A model generated the notes under the pieces. The model was given only the letters and a program-made list of their open reading frames with translations. It made no database searches and was not told where the DNA came from. Made by a program: the position numbers and the translations under genes. A DNA stretch of 64,000 nucleotides from CAWDYA01 sp963806495 (lineage in GTDB: Bacteria; Acidobacteriota; Polarisedimenticolia; JACPZX01; DASXTC01), in assembly GCA_963806495.1 (NCBI GenBank), contig CAWDYA010000006.1, positions 124,001-188,000 on the forward strand, written 5' to 3'. Of this stretch, positions 43,706 to 53,165 are shown piece after piece. Positions within the stretch are counted from its first letter, which is position 1; every line of letters starts with the position of its first letter.

Positions 43706-45253
43706 TCAATCCCGGTGCTTCCCTCCGGCGGGCCGATCCTCTATCGAACCGTTGTACCAGTCGATGAGCTGCCCCCGATAGGCGGCCGCCCGGGCCGCGT
43801 TGCCCGTCTCCCCGCACAGGTTCGTCTTCTCGTCCGGATCCACGCCCAGGTCATACAGGAAGCACCGCCCCTTGCCCGGATCGCGGAAGCGCTTCCGGTC
43901 GACGAAGAACTTGAGGTCCCCTTCCCGGAAGCCGATGTACGACGGGTAGTCCAGCACCGAGCCGCGCAGGAGACCGGGGCGTCCCCTGCCGAAGGTGATG
44001 AAGTGGACGCGGTGAGGCTCGTCCCCGACCTCATGAAGGTCGCGTCCGGGCAGCGCTCCCATCCCGAAATCGCCCTTCGGCCGCCCCAGCGCCGCGAGGA
44101 TCGTCGGGACGAGGTCCACCTGTGACACGTTGGCCCGGCGGCGCCCTGGCGTGCCCGCGCCGGGCCCCGCGAGGATCAGCGGGACGTGCTGCGTCTCCTC
44201 CCAGACGTACACGGAATGCTCGAAGAACGGCCGGGTGGACGCTGCGGCATCCAGTGTGAAGTGCTGGCCGAAGCTGTCGCCGTGATCGGACGTGATCACG
44301 ACGAGCGTGCTGTCCGCCAGCCGCCGCGCCCTCAGCGCGTCGAACAGCCGCTCGATCAGGCTGTCCGCGTATTTGATGCTGCGATCGTAGCTGTCGAGAA
44401 GCATCTCGGGCCCGCGCCGGAGACGCTTCTGGGCGGCTTTCCACGTGGCCTCGGTGTAGTGGCTGTGCCAGGCCTTCTCGAGTTTCTCCCGTGCCGCCGT
44501 CTCCTCGTCGTCGAACCGGATCGAGTCGGGTGCATGGTACGGGACATGCGTGTCGGCGAGGTTCACGAATGCGAAGAACGGCGTGTGCTCGTCCTGCTGC
44601 TGCAGGAACGAGAGCAGCGAGTCGATCGTGGCGCTCCCCTCCTGTCGGCGCTGGCTGTGAAAGTAGTCGCGCAGGATCCATGAGAGCGACGCGGGCCCGT
44701 AGTAGACCGGCATCGCGTCGGCGAAGAGGTCGAACCCGCGCGCGTAGCCGAAACGCGCCTGCACCGTCCAGATCGAAACGAAGCCCCCGGTCCGGAACCC
44801 CTGGTTTCTGAGATAAGTGGCGAGTGTCTGCGTCCCCTCGGGGATCCGAAGCCAGTTCATCACCGCCGACGTCTTCTTCCTCAGCAGGGGCGCCGGTGTC
44901 TTCCTGAGGTCCTCCTGGTACGCCTCGAGCTCCGTGAGCGTCTCACCGCTCAGATCCGCCTCCCGCACCACGAGATCCTCCCCGCAGAAAGGGACACCGA
45001 CCTGCTGAGGGTAGAGGCCGGTGAGCATCGTCGTGTGTGAGGGGTGGCACGATGGCGCCACGGCGGTCACATGGTCGAACAGCACCGCATGGCCGCCCTC
45101 GACGAGGGAATTCAGAAACGGCGCCGTCATGCGCGGATATCCGAAGAAGGGCAGATGATCGGCGCGCAGCGAGTCGATCGAGACGAGGATGACGTTTCTC
45201 ACGGTTCCTCCCGGATCGTCCGCCCCGTGGACGCCGGGCCGGATCGCGAGCAT
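43706..45253 (-). CDS. Sulfatase/alkaline-phosphatase-fold protein, non-canonical active-site motif
   Basis: A 515-aa protein. The fold is clear: VILVSIDSLRADHLPFFGYP (metal Asp), SCHPSHTTMLTGLYP, FVNLADTHVPY, TLVVITSDHGDSFGQH and YDLGVDPDEKTNL. The formylglycine site reads C-H-P-S-H instead of C-x-P-S-R: the Cys is kept but the Arg is replaced. The frame reads as a signal-peptide-like stretch upstream of 45253 without a start codon. A GTG at 45202 with GGAGGA is an alternative. Sulfatase, phosphonate hydrolase or phosphotransferase activity are all possible. Confidence 0.8.
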   Translation of the reverse strand: MLAIRPGVHGADDPGGTVRNVILVSIDSLRADHLPFFGYPRMTAPFLNSLVEGGHAVLFDHVTAVAPSCHPSHTTMLTGLYPQQVGVPFCGEDLVVREADLSGETLTELEAYQEDLRKTPAPLLRKKTSAVMNWLRIPEGTQTLATYLRNQGFRTGGFVSIWTVQARFGYARGFDLFADAMPVYYGPASLSWILRDYFHSQRRQEGSATIDSLLSFLQQQDEHTPFFAFVNLADTHVPYHAPDSIRFDDEETAAREKLEKAWHSHYTEATWKAAQKRLRRGPEMLLDSYDRSIKYADSLIERLFDALRARRLADSTLVVITSDHGDSFGQHFTLDAAASTRPFFEHSVYVWEETQHVPLILAGPGAGTPGRRRANVSQVDLVPTILAALGRPKGDFGMGALPGRDLHEVGDEPHRVHFITFGRGRPGLLRGSVLDYPSYIGFREGDLKFFVDRKRFRDPGKGRCFLYDLGVDPDEKTNLCGETGNAARAAAYRGQLIDWYNGSIEDRPAGGKHRD

Positions 45254-45447
45254 CGCGCCGATCGCCAGGGCGACTGCGGCGTACGATGCGCGCCGCCCCC
45301 CGCCCGCGTGCCGGCATGCGGCCGGCGTGGAGGGACGTGGCGCTCATCGGGACGGTTGTGCATAATCACGAGCATAGCAGACGTGTCCGATCGCCCCTGT
45401 TTCGGAGGAACGCAGCCATTCTCACGCGTATCGTATGCCGCGCGGCG

Positions 45448-46785
45448 ATGCCGATCGTCATCGTCCTCGTTGCCGCGTGGCCCGGCGCCGACACCCGCGC
45501 CGCGTCCGCCTCCGAGCCGCGACGGCCCGACATCCTGATCGTCACGGTCGACACGCTGCGGGCCGACAGGCTCTCGTCGTACGGATATACCCGCCCCACC
45601 AGCCCGGACATCGACCGGCTGCTGGCGGGCGGCGCCCGGTTCGAGGCGGCACGCACCGTGGAGCCGCTCACCACTCCGTCCATGTCCTCGATGCTCACAT
45701 CGCTGTATCCACAGGAGCACGGGGCGACGCGCAACGGGTTGCGTGTGCTGCCCGGCCTGGTCTCGTTGCCGGGAATCCTCCACGGCTTCGGCTACCGCAC
45801 GGCCGCATTCGTCGGCAACTGGACGCTGCGACGCAAACTGTCGGGCCTCGACGAGCATTTCGAGACCTACGAGGAGGTGTTCACGCGAAAGCGCTGGTTC
45901 GGGCTGGTCAGCAGCGAGGCCACGGCCGAGGATCTCACGTCCCACGCGCTCGCGTGGGCCGACGAGCACGCCAGCGAGCCTCCCCGGCGGCCCTTCCTGC
46001 TCTGGGTGCACTACGTGGATCCGCACGCTCCCTATCTGTTCCACTCCGAGTTCGCCGGATCGCTCGGGATCCGGGTCGGCTCCGACGTCCCGCCCCGCGA
46101 TCGCTACGACACCGAGATCGCGCTGACCGACCATGCCATCGGGGAGCTGCTGGAGGGACTGGCATCGATCGTCCCGCGCGACAGGATGCTGGTGGTCTTC
46201 GCCGCCGATCACGGGGAGAGCCTCGGTGAGCACGGCACCTGGGGACACGGCAGGCAGCTGTACGACCAGACGTTGAGAATCCCCATGGGGATCGTCTGGC
46301 CCGGGCAGGTGCCGGCGGGCACCGTCGACGCGCCCGCCAGCATGCTCGACGTCGCTCCGACGGTGCTGGGGCTGCTCGGGCTGCCTTCGCCGAAGAACTT
46401 TCGCGGCTATGACTGGAGCGGCGTGCTGCAGCGCGGCGACACGCCGCCCCCACGCGTGCTGTATTTCCAGGCGCACAAGGGCGCGGTGATGTCGCACCAT
46501 GCCTCGGCGCGCGCGCGGCGCAAGGGCCTGTTGGCGCTCGGGCGCCTCGAGGACGGCCGTAAGGAGATTCTGCGGCTGGCGGATCGCCGGCACAGCCTGT
46601 TCGACCTGAACGATGACGCGGCCGAGGTGAAGAACCTCGCCGACCCGGCATCGGCACCGTCGCCGGACCTGAAGGCCTGGACGGACCGGGTGGTCAACGC
46701 TTTGCGGGCGCTCGACGCGACCACCGTCGAGCCGATGGACGAGGAGACGGCGAAGAAGCTGCGCTCGCTCGGCTACATCCACTGA
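45448..46785 (+). CDS. Sulfatase-fold protein lacking the formylglycine Cys/Ser
   Basis: 445 aa from ATG 45448 with a signal peptide (MPIVIVLVAAWPGADTRA). Conserved parts: ILIVTVDTLRADRLSSYGYTRP, FAADHGESLGEHGTWGHG and SLFDLNDDAAEVKNL. Where sulfatases have C/S-x-P-S-R, this has T-T-P-S-M, so formylglycine cannot form; a Thr nucleophile as in alkaline-phosphatase-superfamily phosphotransferases is possible. It is divergent from the other sulfatase-fold gene and ends 9 bp from a convergent lipoprotein gene. Upstream in-frame starts exist. Confidence 0.8.
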   Translation: MPIVIVLVAAWPGADTRAASASEPRRPDILIVTVDTLRADRLSSYGYTRPTSPDIDRLLAGGARFEAARTVEPLTTPSMSSMLTSLYPQEHGATRNGLRVLPGLVSLPGILHGFGYRTAAFVGNWTLRRKLSGLDEHFETYEEVFTRKRWFGLVSSEATAEDLTSHALAWADEHASEPPRRPFLLWVHYVDPHAPYLFHSEFAGSLGIRVGSDVPPRDRYDTEIALTDHAIGELLEGLASIVPRDRMLVVFAADHGESLGEHGTWGHGRQLYDQTLRIPMGIVWPGQVPAGTVDAPASMLDVAPTVLGLLGLPSPKNFRGYDWSGVLQRGDTPPPRVLYFQAHKGAVMSHHASARARRKGLLALGRLEDGRKEILRLADRRHSLFDLNDDAAEVKNLADPASAPSPDLKAWTDRVVNALRALDATTVEPMDEETAKKLRSLGYIH

Positions 46786-46794
46786 CCTGCGCGT

Positions 46795-47391
46795 CTACCT
46801 CGCCGATGCCCTCTCGAATCGCGACTTGTACCAGTCGTCGAACACGGTCACCTCGCGACAGCAGGTCCCGCGGATGATGTAGTACTCGCGCGCGACGTGA
46901 GGGATCACGGGGCTGTCGGGCCCCGACATCAGCGTCTGGAACTTCTTGATCACGTACTTGTCGAGCGAGGCGATCTTCTCGTCCTTCGTCTTCACGGTCT
47001 GTGTCCTGAGAACATACTCGAACACCTCGCCGAGCCAGGGGTACTTGCCGGAAGGTGCCTGCCCGTACCCGGCGATATCGACCGCGGCGTGGTCGAACCG
47101 GTCGACCACGAGCGCGCAGACCTTGTCGGCGTTGATCGTGCGCTTGCGCTCCGAGGTGAGCGGCCCGTCCTGCCAGTAGGCGTTCAGGCACTCGTCGTGG
47201 ATCCTCACCTGCGACAGGGCGATCAGGTCGCGGGCGGCATCGAAGTAGGCATCGATCGCCTGGACGGCGTGCTCCTCGCTGGCGTGACGGCGCTTGGCCG
47301 GGCCGGCGACGTACCGGCCGGTCCAGGGGACCTGCGCACAGCCTGCGAGCCACAACAGGGTGAGTGAGAGGGCGAACAGTCGCGTTTTCAT
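46795..47391 (-). CDS. Predicted lipoprotein, unknown function
   Basis: 198 aa from ATG 47391. A lipobox is clear (MKTRLFALSLTLLWLAGC, cleaved before Cys18). The mature part is helical and basic, with QAIDAYFDAARDLIALSQVRIHDECLNAYW and EREYYIIRGTCCREV-like segments. No domain is recognised. An open frame extends upstream but is not signal-like. It converges on the sulfatase-fold gene. Confidence 0.7.
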   Translation of the reverse strand: MKTRLFALSLTLLWLAGCAQVPWTGRYVAGPAKRRHASEEHAVQAIDAYFDAARDLIALSQVRIHDECLNAYWQDGPLTSERKRTINADKVCALVVDRFDHAAVDIAGYGQAPSGKYPWLGEVFEYVLRTQTVKTKDEKIASLDKYVIKKFQTLMSGPDSPVIPHVAREYYIIRGTCCREVTVFDDWYKSRFERASAR

Positions 47392-47534
47392 CGTGATGTT
47401 CCTCGCGGTCTCTGCGGGGCTACCAGCGGAAATCTTGTCGCTCGCGGCCGCCGGGGCAAGTCCGGGCGCCGGCAGGCCAGACGTCCGCCGACGGGGCGGA
47501 AAAGCTCGAAAACGCAGACGGCCGGCCCGTGGCC

Positions 47535-48413
47535 TCAGACGCGACGCATCCACGCGATGCAGCGCTCCAGCTCGGCGCGCATGACGCCCGCCGACGGGGC
47601 ATGCCAGCCCCAGCCGTGCCCCGGCAGCACCCACTCGAACCGATGCTCCAGCAGCCGCTCCATCGAGCCGACCTGCTCCGGCCACGAGTACCAGCAGGCG
47701 TCCCGGAAGGCATGCAGGGCGCGTCTTCGAGGAGACCAGGCGAGGTGGTCACCGGTGAAGAGGTACCGCTCCCGGTACAGGAGCACCGAGTGACCCCGGG
47801 TGTGCCCCGGCACGGGTATCGCCACGAGGTCCTCGTCGAGCCGCACCGGCTCGGTGCCGGACAGCCTGCGCTCGATCCGCCGGGTGGAGGCGGTCACGTC
47901 CGCTTCGTGCAGGATCCGCTCGCAGCCGAACCGGTCGGCGAACACCGCGTGATCGGCCACGTCGTCCCGGTGCGTCAGGAACATCAGTGCCGCGCCGCCC
48001 CACTGCCCGATCCGTGACAGTAGCGGCCCGGCGGCCCGTGGTGAGTCCACCAGCACATTGCGTTCTCCCGCGCCGCGCCGGATGAAGTAGCTCCAGGCGC
48101 CGAAGGAATCCTCGGAGGTGAAGCCGCAGAAGAAGACGTCCTCGTCGATCGGCTCGGGGAAGCGGGCGGCGGCGGAGGCGGCCGGCATATGGGGGACGGT
48201 GCCTATCGAGGCGGTCGGGCAGGCCACCAGCGCCATCAGCGCCCGCTGCGTCTCGGCGTCGTCCGCCGGCTGGCGCCTGACGTACGAGAAGCCGTCCCCC
48301 TCGCCGAAGAGATCGGGAGCGATCCGCGGACAGGTTCCGCAGTCGATACAGGAGCGATCGACATAGAACGGGCCGGGGACGTTCTCCCTGAGTCGATCGG
48401 TGACACGCGCCAT
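47535..48413 (-). CDS. Ferredoxin-metallo-beta-lactamase fusion protein
   Basis: A 292-aa protein; ATG 48413 follows GGAGG. The first 75 residues are a ferredoxin domain (YVDRSCIDCGTCPRIAPDLF, then ALVACPTASIG) with four cysteines for one iron-sulfur cluster. An MBL fold follows: THRDDVADHAVF (H-x-D-D-x3-D-H variant of HxHxDH), PVPGHTRGHSVLL, FTGDHLAW and LPGHGWGWHAPS. Bifunctional redox/hydrolase proteins of this build occur in several bacteria without a fixed function. It is divergent from the kinase gene that follows. Confidence 0.85.
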   Translation of the reverse strand: MARVTDRLRENVPGPFYVDRSCIDCGTCPRIAPDLFGEGDGFSYVRRQPADDAETQRALMALVACPTASIGTVPHMPAASAAARFPEPIDEDVFFCGFTSEDSFGAWSYFIRRGAGERNVLVDSPRAAGPLLSRIGQWGGAALMFLTHRDDVADHAVFADRFGCERILHEADVTASTRRIERRLSGTEPVRLDEDLVAIPVPGHTRGHSVLLYRERYLFTGDHLAWSPRRRALHAFRDACWYSWPEQVGSMERLLEHRFEWVLPGHGWGWHAPSAGVMRAELERCIAWMRRV

Positions 48414-48490
48414 GACGCCTCCTGGGGGCCGGGGATGCTCAAGTGTATACTGGCGCGGCGCCGGGGACGCCCCGGCGGCGGAGGCACCCT

Positions 48491-50888
48491 ATGATCGGCC
48501 GCACCATATCCCACTACAGGATCGTCGCGAAGCTGGGCGCGGGCGGCATGGGTGTCATCTACCGCGCCGAGGACCTCAGGCTCGGCCGGCAGGTTGCCAT
48601 GAAGCTCCTGCCGGAAACGATGACCGCCGACCCGCAGGCGCTCGAGCGGATCCGCCGAGAGGCGCGCACGGCTTCATCTCTCCAGCATCCCAACATCTGC
48701 ACGATCTTCGACGTGGACGAGCACGACGGGATCCCGTTCATCGTCATGGAGCTTCTGGAAGGAGAGACCCTCGCGAGCCGGCTCGAAAAGGGTCCGCTTC
48801 AGCCCGATCCGCTCATCGACATGGCGATCGCGATCGCCGACGCGCTCGAGACGGCTCACGCCGGCGGGATCATCCACAGGGACATCAAACCCTCCAATAT
48901 CTTCATCACGCACCGAGGCGAGCCCAAGCTGATGGATTTCGGGCTCGCCAAGCTTCACGGCCCCGGGGGAATCCCGGGACCGGAGGCCTCGGCCCTGCCG
49001 ACCGTCGCCGAGGAGAATCTCACGCGCCCCGGCACGACGGTGGGCACCGTGCAGTACATGTCCCCCGAGCAGGCGCGCGGCGCGACGCTCGACCGCCGCA
49101 CCGACATCTTCTCCTTCGGGGCGGTGCTGTACGAGATGGCCACCGGACGGCGCCCGTTCGGAGGGCAGACATCGGCTGTCATCTTCGATGCGATCCTGAA
49201 TCGCGCACCCAGACCGGCCATCGCTCTCAACCCCGACCTCCCGGAGGAGTTCGACCGCGTCATCGACAAGGCCCTCGAGAAGGACCGGGATTCTGAGATA
49301 CCAGACGGCGGCGGAGCTGCGCGCCGACCTCAAGCGTCTGCGGCGTGACACGAGCTCCGGGCGGACGGGGATCGCGGCCGCCGCCGCGCCTGCACCGCGG
49401 TCACGGCCTCGCTTCGGCCTCGCGGCGGGAGCCATCGCGGTGGCGGTGGTTGTCATCGCGGCGGCGGCATGGTGGATGGCCCGCGCACCGAAGCCGGCCG
49501 CCTCGTTCTCGCCCACCTCCACGACGCTCGCCGTCCTCCCGTTCCAGAACCTCGGCGCGGACCAGAAGCTCGATTTCCTGCGCTTCGCACTGCCCGACGA
49601 GGTCGCCACGGTGCTTTCGTACGCCCCGTCGCTGGCGATTCGCCCGATGGCGGCGACACGCCGGTTCTCGGACGCCGACGTCGATCCGCAGGCCGCCGGG
49701 CGCCAGCTCGAAGTGTCGCAAGTCGTGGCGGGTCACTTCCTGGATGAGGCGGGAACCCTCCAGGTGACGGTGGAGGTGATCGACACCGAAGCCAACCGCC
49801 TCGTGTGGCGTGACAGTGTGAGCGGACCCGCCGACGACCTCATCGGGATGCGGGAGCGCCTTTCAGCGAGCCTTCGCAGCGGCATGCTGCCCCTGCTCGG
49901 TGTGGCGCAGACATCCTCGGACGGCGCAACGCGGCCGGCCAGCGCCGAGGCCTATTCGCTGTATCTGCGAGCCGCGGCACTCGATACGGACCCTCAGCCG
50001 ACCCTGCAGGCGATCACGCTTCTGGATCAGGCGGTCGACCTGGATCCCGGCTTCGCACCCGCGTGGAACGAGCTGGGCAAGAGGCTCTATCTGAATGCGA
50101 CCTACGGGGATGGCGGTCCGGCGGCGCTCAAGCGATCGGAGGAGAGCCTTCAACGCGCGCACCGGCTGGACCCGGCGCTTCAGGACGCGATCGCCAGCCT
50201 GATCACGATACAGGTCGAGGGTGGAGATCTCGCCGGTGCGCTCCGGCAGGCGGACGATCTCGCACGGAGCAACCCCGGCAGCGCGAGGGCACTGTTCACT
50301 CAGTCGTACGTCCTGCGGTACGCCGGCCTCATCGAGGAGTCGGGGCGCGCCTGCGACGCGGCCATCACGCTCGATCCGCGCAACCGGGGATTCCGATCCT
50401 GCTCGATGACCTTCATGCAACTGGGAGACTACAACCACGCTAGGGATTTCATACGGCTGGACGCGGGGTCACAGTGGGCGAGGCTCAACGCCACGGACAT
50501 CCTGATACGCGAGGGGCATCCGGACCGCGCGCTCGAGATGCTGCGGTCGGTCAGCGCGATCTTTGGCCCCGAGGCCCTCGCCATTCAGGATTTCTGCCTC
50601 GGCGGCTCCACCGAGCCAGTCCCCCCCGCGCTCGTCGACAGGTTCGTCGATCAGAGCCTCGCGGGACGCGACCCGGAGCCGAAGTACATGCAGGCGGCAC
50701 GCATCGCTCGCTGCGGCTTCAACGACGGGGCGCTGCGCCTGCTGCGAGCCGCGGTCGAGGGCAACTACCTGGCGTACCCGGCGATGGATCGCGAGCCGCT
50801 CTTCGGCTCGATCCGTGACACGCCGGAGTTCGCTGCAATACGGACCCTTGCGATCGAGCGGCAGAAGGCGATCCTCGGGCAGCGCTGA
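48491..50888 (+). CDS. Ser/Thr protein kinase with C-terminal FlgO-like and TPR region, frame broken by +1
   Basis: The ATG at 48491 starts a Hanks kinase (LGAGGMGVIYRAEDL, Lys38, IIHRDIKPSN with D131, MDFGLAK, YMSPEQARG). The frame breaks in KDRD at about 49290-49294 (GGATTCTGAG). Dropping one T restores LRYQTAAELRADLKRLRRD, the usual end of these kinase domains. The second frame continues with a membrane helix (AVAVVVIAAAAWW), TLAVLPFQNLGADQKLDFLRF and many TPR units, ending at 50888. The intact product would be about 798 aa. Confidence 0.8.
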
Positions 50889-50900
50889 GGGGGTCCCGCC

Positions 50901-51821
50901 TCAGCGCTCGACCGGACGTTCGGGGTTCGCGAGGCGCACCTCGAGGGGGGCGACCTTCTCGATGTTGAGCGTCGATGCGGCGATCCCCACCTTGTCCGAC
51001 GACTTGTCCAGCTCCTCGAGGATCCTGGTGAAGAGACGGTCCTTCGTCGTTCGACGCGATTTGTAATCGACCGCGTACCGAAGCGTGAACTCGATCCAGT
51101 TCTGATTGGCGACCAGGGTGACCATCGGGGCGACGCGGGCGTCCTCGATCAGGTATTTCTTCACGATCTGCCGCCAGGATTCCTGGGCCCCCCGCGCGTA
51201 GTCTCCGACGACCTCCTCGGCGACGCCCGCAATGATCCGCCGGGCCAGGTGGTAGTCGCTTCCGTACTTTACGGGCACCATGATCTCGTCCCACAGAAAG
51301 GGGAAGTCCGCCGAGTAGTTGAACACCGGCTCTTTGAAGACGAAACTGTTGGCGAGCCTCACGATGCGGCCGTTGTACTGATCGCCCTTCACCCAGTCCC
51401 CGCATTCCATCAGCGTCGTTCGCAGGATGCCGATGTCGATGACGTCGCCGCGGATGCCGCCGAGCATCACGCGGTCCCCGGTGCTGTAGAACCCGCCGAG
51501 GGCGATGGCGACCCACCCCGCCACACTGGCGATCACCTCCTGCAGCGCGAAGGCCACGCCGGCTCCGATGACACCGAACGCGACGGTGAACTGCCCGAGT
51601 CGATCGCTGTAAAGGGTGGCGACGTAGAGGAACATGATGAGGTACCCGAGGAACGAGACTCCCTTCCTCAGGCGGTACCGGACTTCCGCGCGCTCCACGT
51701 AGCGCCCCAGCGAGCGCCTGGCGAGAGCGATGCCCGCGGCGATCGCCACGACACCGATGACGGCGGCGAGGACCCGGCGGGTCGTGGGATCGAACAGCCA
51801 CTGCATCAGCTGTTCCCGCAT
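50901..51821 (-). CDS. Small-conductance mechanosensitive channel (MscS family)
   Basis: A 306-aa protein with an N-terminal helix (RVLAAVIGVVAIAAGIAL), a second helix (GVSFLGYLIMFLYVATLY) and the pore helix pair (FTVAFGVIGAGVAFALQEVIASVAGWVAIALGGFYSTGDRVML). The soluble beta domain and C-terminal domain follow (GDVIDIGILRTTL, NSFVFKEPVFNYS). It releases solutes under osmotic down-shock. It is the last gene of the glyoxylate-shunt operon, 69 bp after the isocitrate-lyase C-terminal gene. Confidence 0.9.
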   Translation of the reverse strand: MREQLMQWLFDPTTRRVLAAVIGVVAIAAGIALARRSLGRYVERAEVRYRLRKGVSFLGYLIMFLYVATLYSDRLGQFTVAFGVIGAGVAFALQEVIASVAGWVAIALGGFYSTGDRVMLGGIRGDVIDIGILRTTLMECGDWVKGDQYNGRIVRLANSFVFKEPVFNYSADFPFLWDEIMVPVKYGSDYHLARRIIAGVAEEVVGDYARGAQESWRQIVKKYLIEDARVAPMVTLVANQNWIEFTLRYAVDYKSRRTTKDRLFTRILEELDKSSDKVGIAASTLNIEKVAPLEVRLANPERPVER

Positions 51822-51890
51822 CGTTGACTCCCGTTTCGTGCGGTCGGACGAAGCGCGGGTCTCTCCGCGAAAGACGCGTGGGAGGAGGCG

Positions 51891-53165
51891 CTAGACGGAA
51901 GGCGGCCCCGTCTTGTCGATCAGCTTCGTGAGAGCCACCCGGTCGGCCTCGAGCAGCTGAGCGATCCGGTCCTTGTTGACCTCCGCGACGATGATGTGCC
52001 CGACCTCGCTGTGCACATCGCTGAAGATCCCGTGGTTCTTCATCTTCTTCGTCTGGTAGTGGTTGTCCTCGGTGGGACCGACGTAGTGCACCGCGACCGC
52101 CTTGTACCGGTGGATCAGGTACAGGTGCGCCAGCGTCATGAGCCGCTTCTTGCGCAGCGCCTCGGCGAACGTGTTCTGGTCCCGCACCGACAGGATGCTC
52201 CGGCTCCTGCGGTCCAGGATGTTGGCGAAGATCACGTTCGCCATCAGCTCTTCCTTCTCGTCGAACACGCCGAGCTCCAGCACCTCCGAGCCGGGTGTGT
52301 GCGGCCGGAGCTGGACCCGGAGCTTCATCGGGAGCTGGTAGTGCTTCGCCCACATGCCGAGCCACTCCGCCAGCAGCTTCGGGGGCACCTCGGTCTGCAC
52401 CAGGTGCTGCGACTGCGTGGAGCCCTTGCCCATCGCTTTGGTGGTGGCGGTGTGCCCGGTGGAGGCCATCAGGGCCCCGTCGAGCCGCGGGCCGCCCACC
52501 AGGGTCTGCGGCGTCCGGTACGGCGACTCGATCAGCCGGAACTTGCGCTGCAGCCGCGCCAGCGCGAGCATGCCGTCATGCCTGAGCGAGGCGGCGAACT
52601 CCTCCCCGGCGAGCCCGTCTATCTGGTGTCCCCCGTAGGTGATGAAGTTGAACACGTAGCCGAGCTTGCCCAGCTCCTCCGGAAACCGTCTCATCTCGTC
52701 GTCGCTCATCCCCGTGGTGTCCCAGTTGAACGAGGGCGAGAGGTTGTACGCCAGCATCTTCTCCGGGTGCGCCGCGTGCAGCGCCTGTGCGAACCTCCGG
52801 GCGTCGGCGAGATTGGCCGTCTTGGTCTCCATCCAGATCAGGTCGGAGAACGGCGCCACCGCAATCGACCGCCAGATGGCCAGGTCGATGCCGTTCTCGA
52901 TCTGGTAGTACCCCTCCGGCGTCTTGGCCAGCTCGCAATCCCAGATGATGTGCAGCCCGAGCGTCCGCGCCTTCTCACGGGCGGTATGGAACGATGCCTT
53001 GCCGGCAAAGGCGCGCCATTCCTCCACGGTCATCTCGAACCGCTCCCCTTCCGCAACGCGGAACCGCATGACGTCGGCCACCGCCTGTGCATACGTCTTC
53101 AGGCCGGCCTCCGCCTGCCATGCTTCGAGGTAGCGGGTCACGATCCGGTCAAGCATCGGATCCAC
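51891..53165 (-). CDS. aceA: Isocitrate lyase, C-terminal part encoded as a separate gene
   Basis: 424 aa covering the second half of a large-type isocitrate lyase: catalytic-region MLAYNLSPSFNWDTTGMSDDE, HQIDGLAGEEFAAS, STGHTATTKAMGKGSTQSQHL and a C-terminal regulatory-type domain. The GTG start (53165) has its own AAGGAG site 6 nt upstream and overlaps the N-terminal gene by 17 bp, so it may be translated as a separate subunit. Joined to the upstream gene by one base, the whole is about 761 aa, matching ICL2-type enzymes. A split ICL2 is known in Mycobacterium tuberculosis H37Rv. Confidence 0.88.
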   Translation of the reverse strand: MDPMLDRIVTRYLEAWQAEAGLKTYAQAVADVMRFRVAEGERFEMTVEEWRAFAGKASFHTAREKARTLGLHIIWDCELAKTPEGYYQIENGIDLAIWRSIAVAPFSDLIWMETKTANLADARRFAQALHAAHPEKMLAYNLSPSFNWDTTGMSDDEMRRFPEELGKLGYVFNFITYGGHQIDGLAGEEFAASLRHDGMLALARLQRKFRLIESPYRTPQTLVGGPRLDGALMASTGHTATTKAMGKGSTQSQHLVQTEVPPKLLAEWLGMWAKHYQLPMKLRVQLRPHTPGSEVLELGVFDEKEELMANVIFANILDRRSRSILSVRDQNTFAEALRKKRLMTLAHLYLIHRYKAVAVHYVGPTEDNHYQTKKMKNHGIFSDVHSEVGHIIVAEVNKDRIAQLLEADRVALTKLIDKTGPPSV

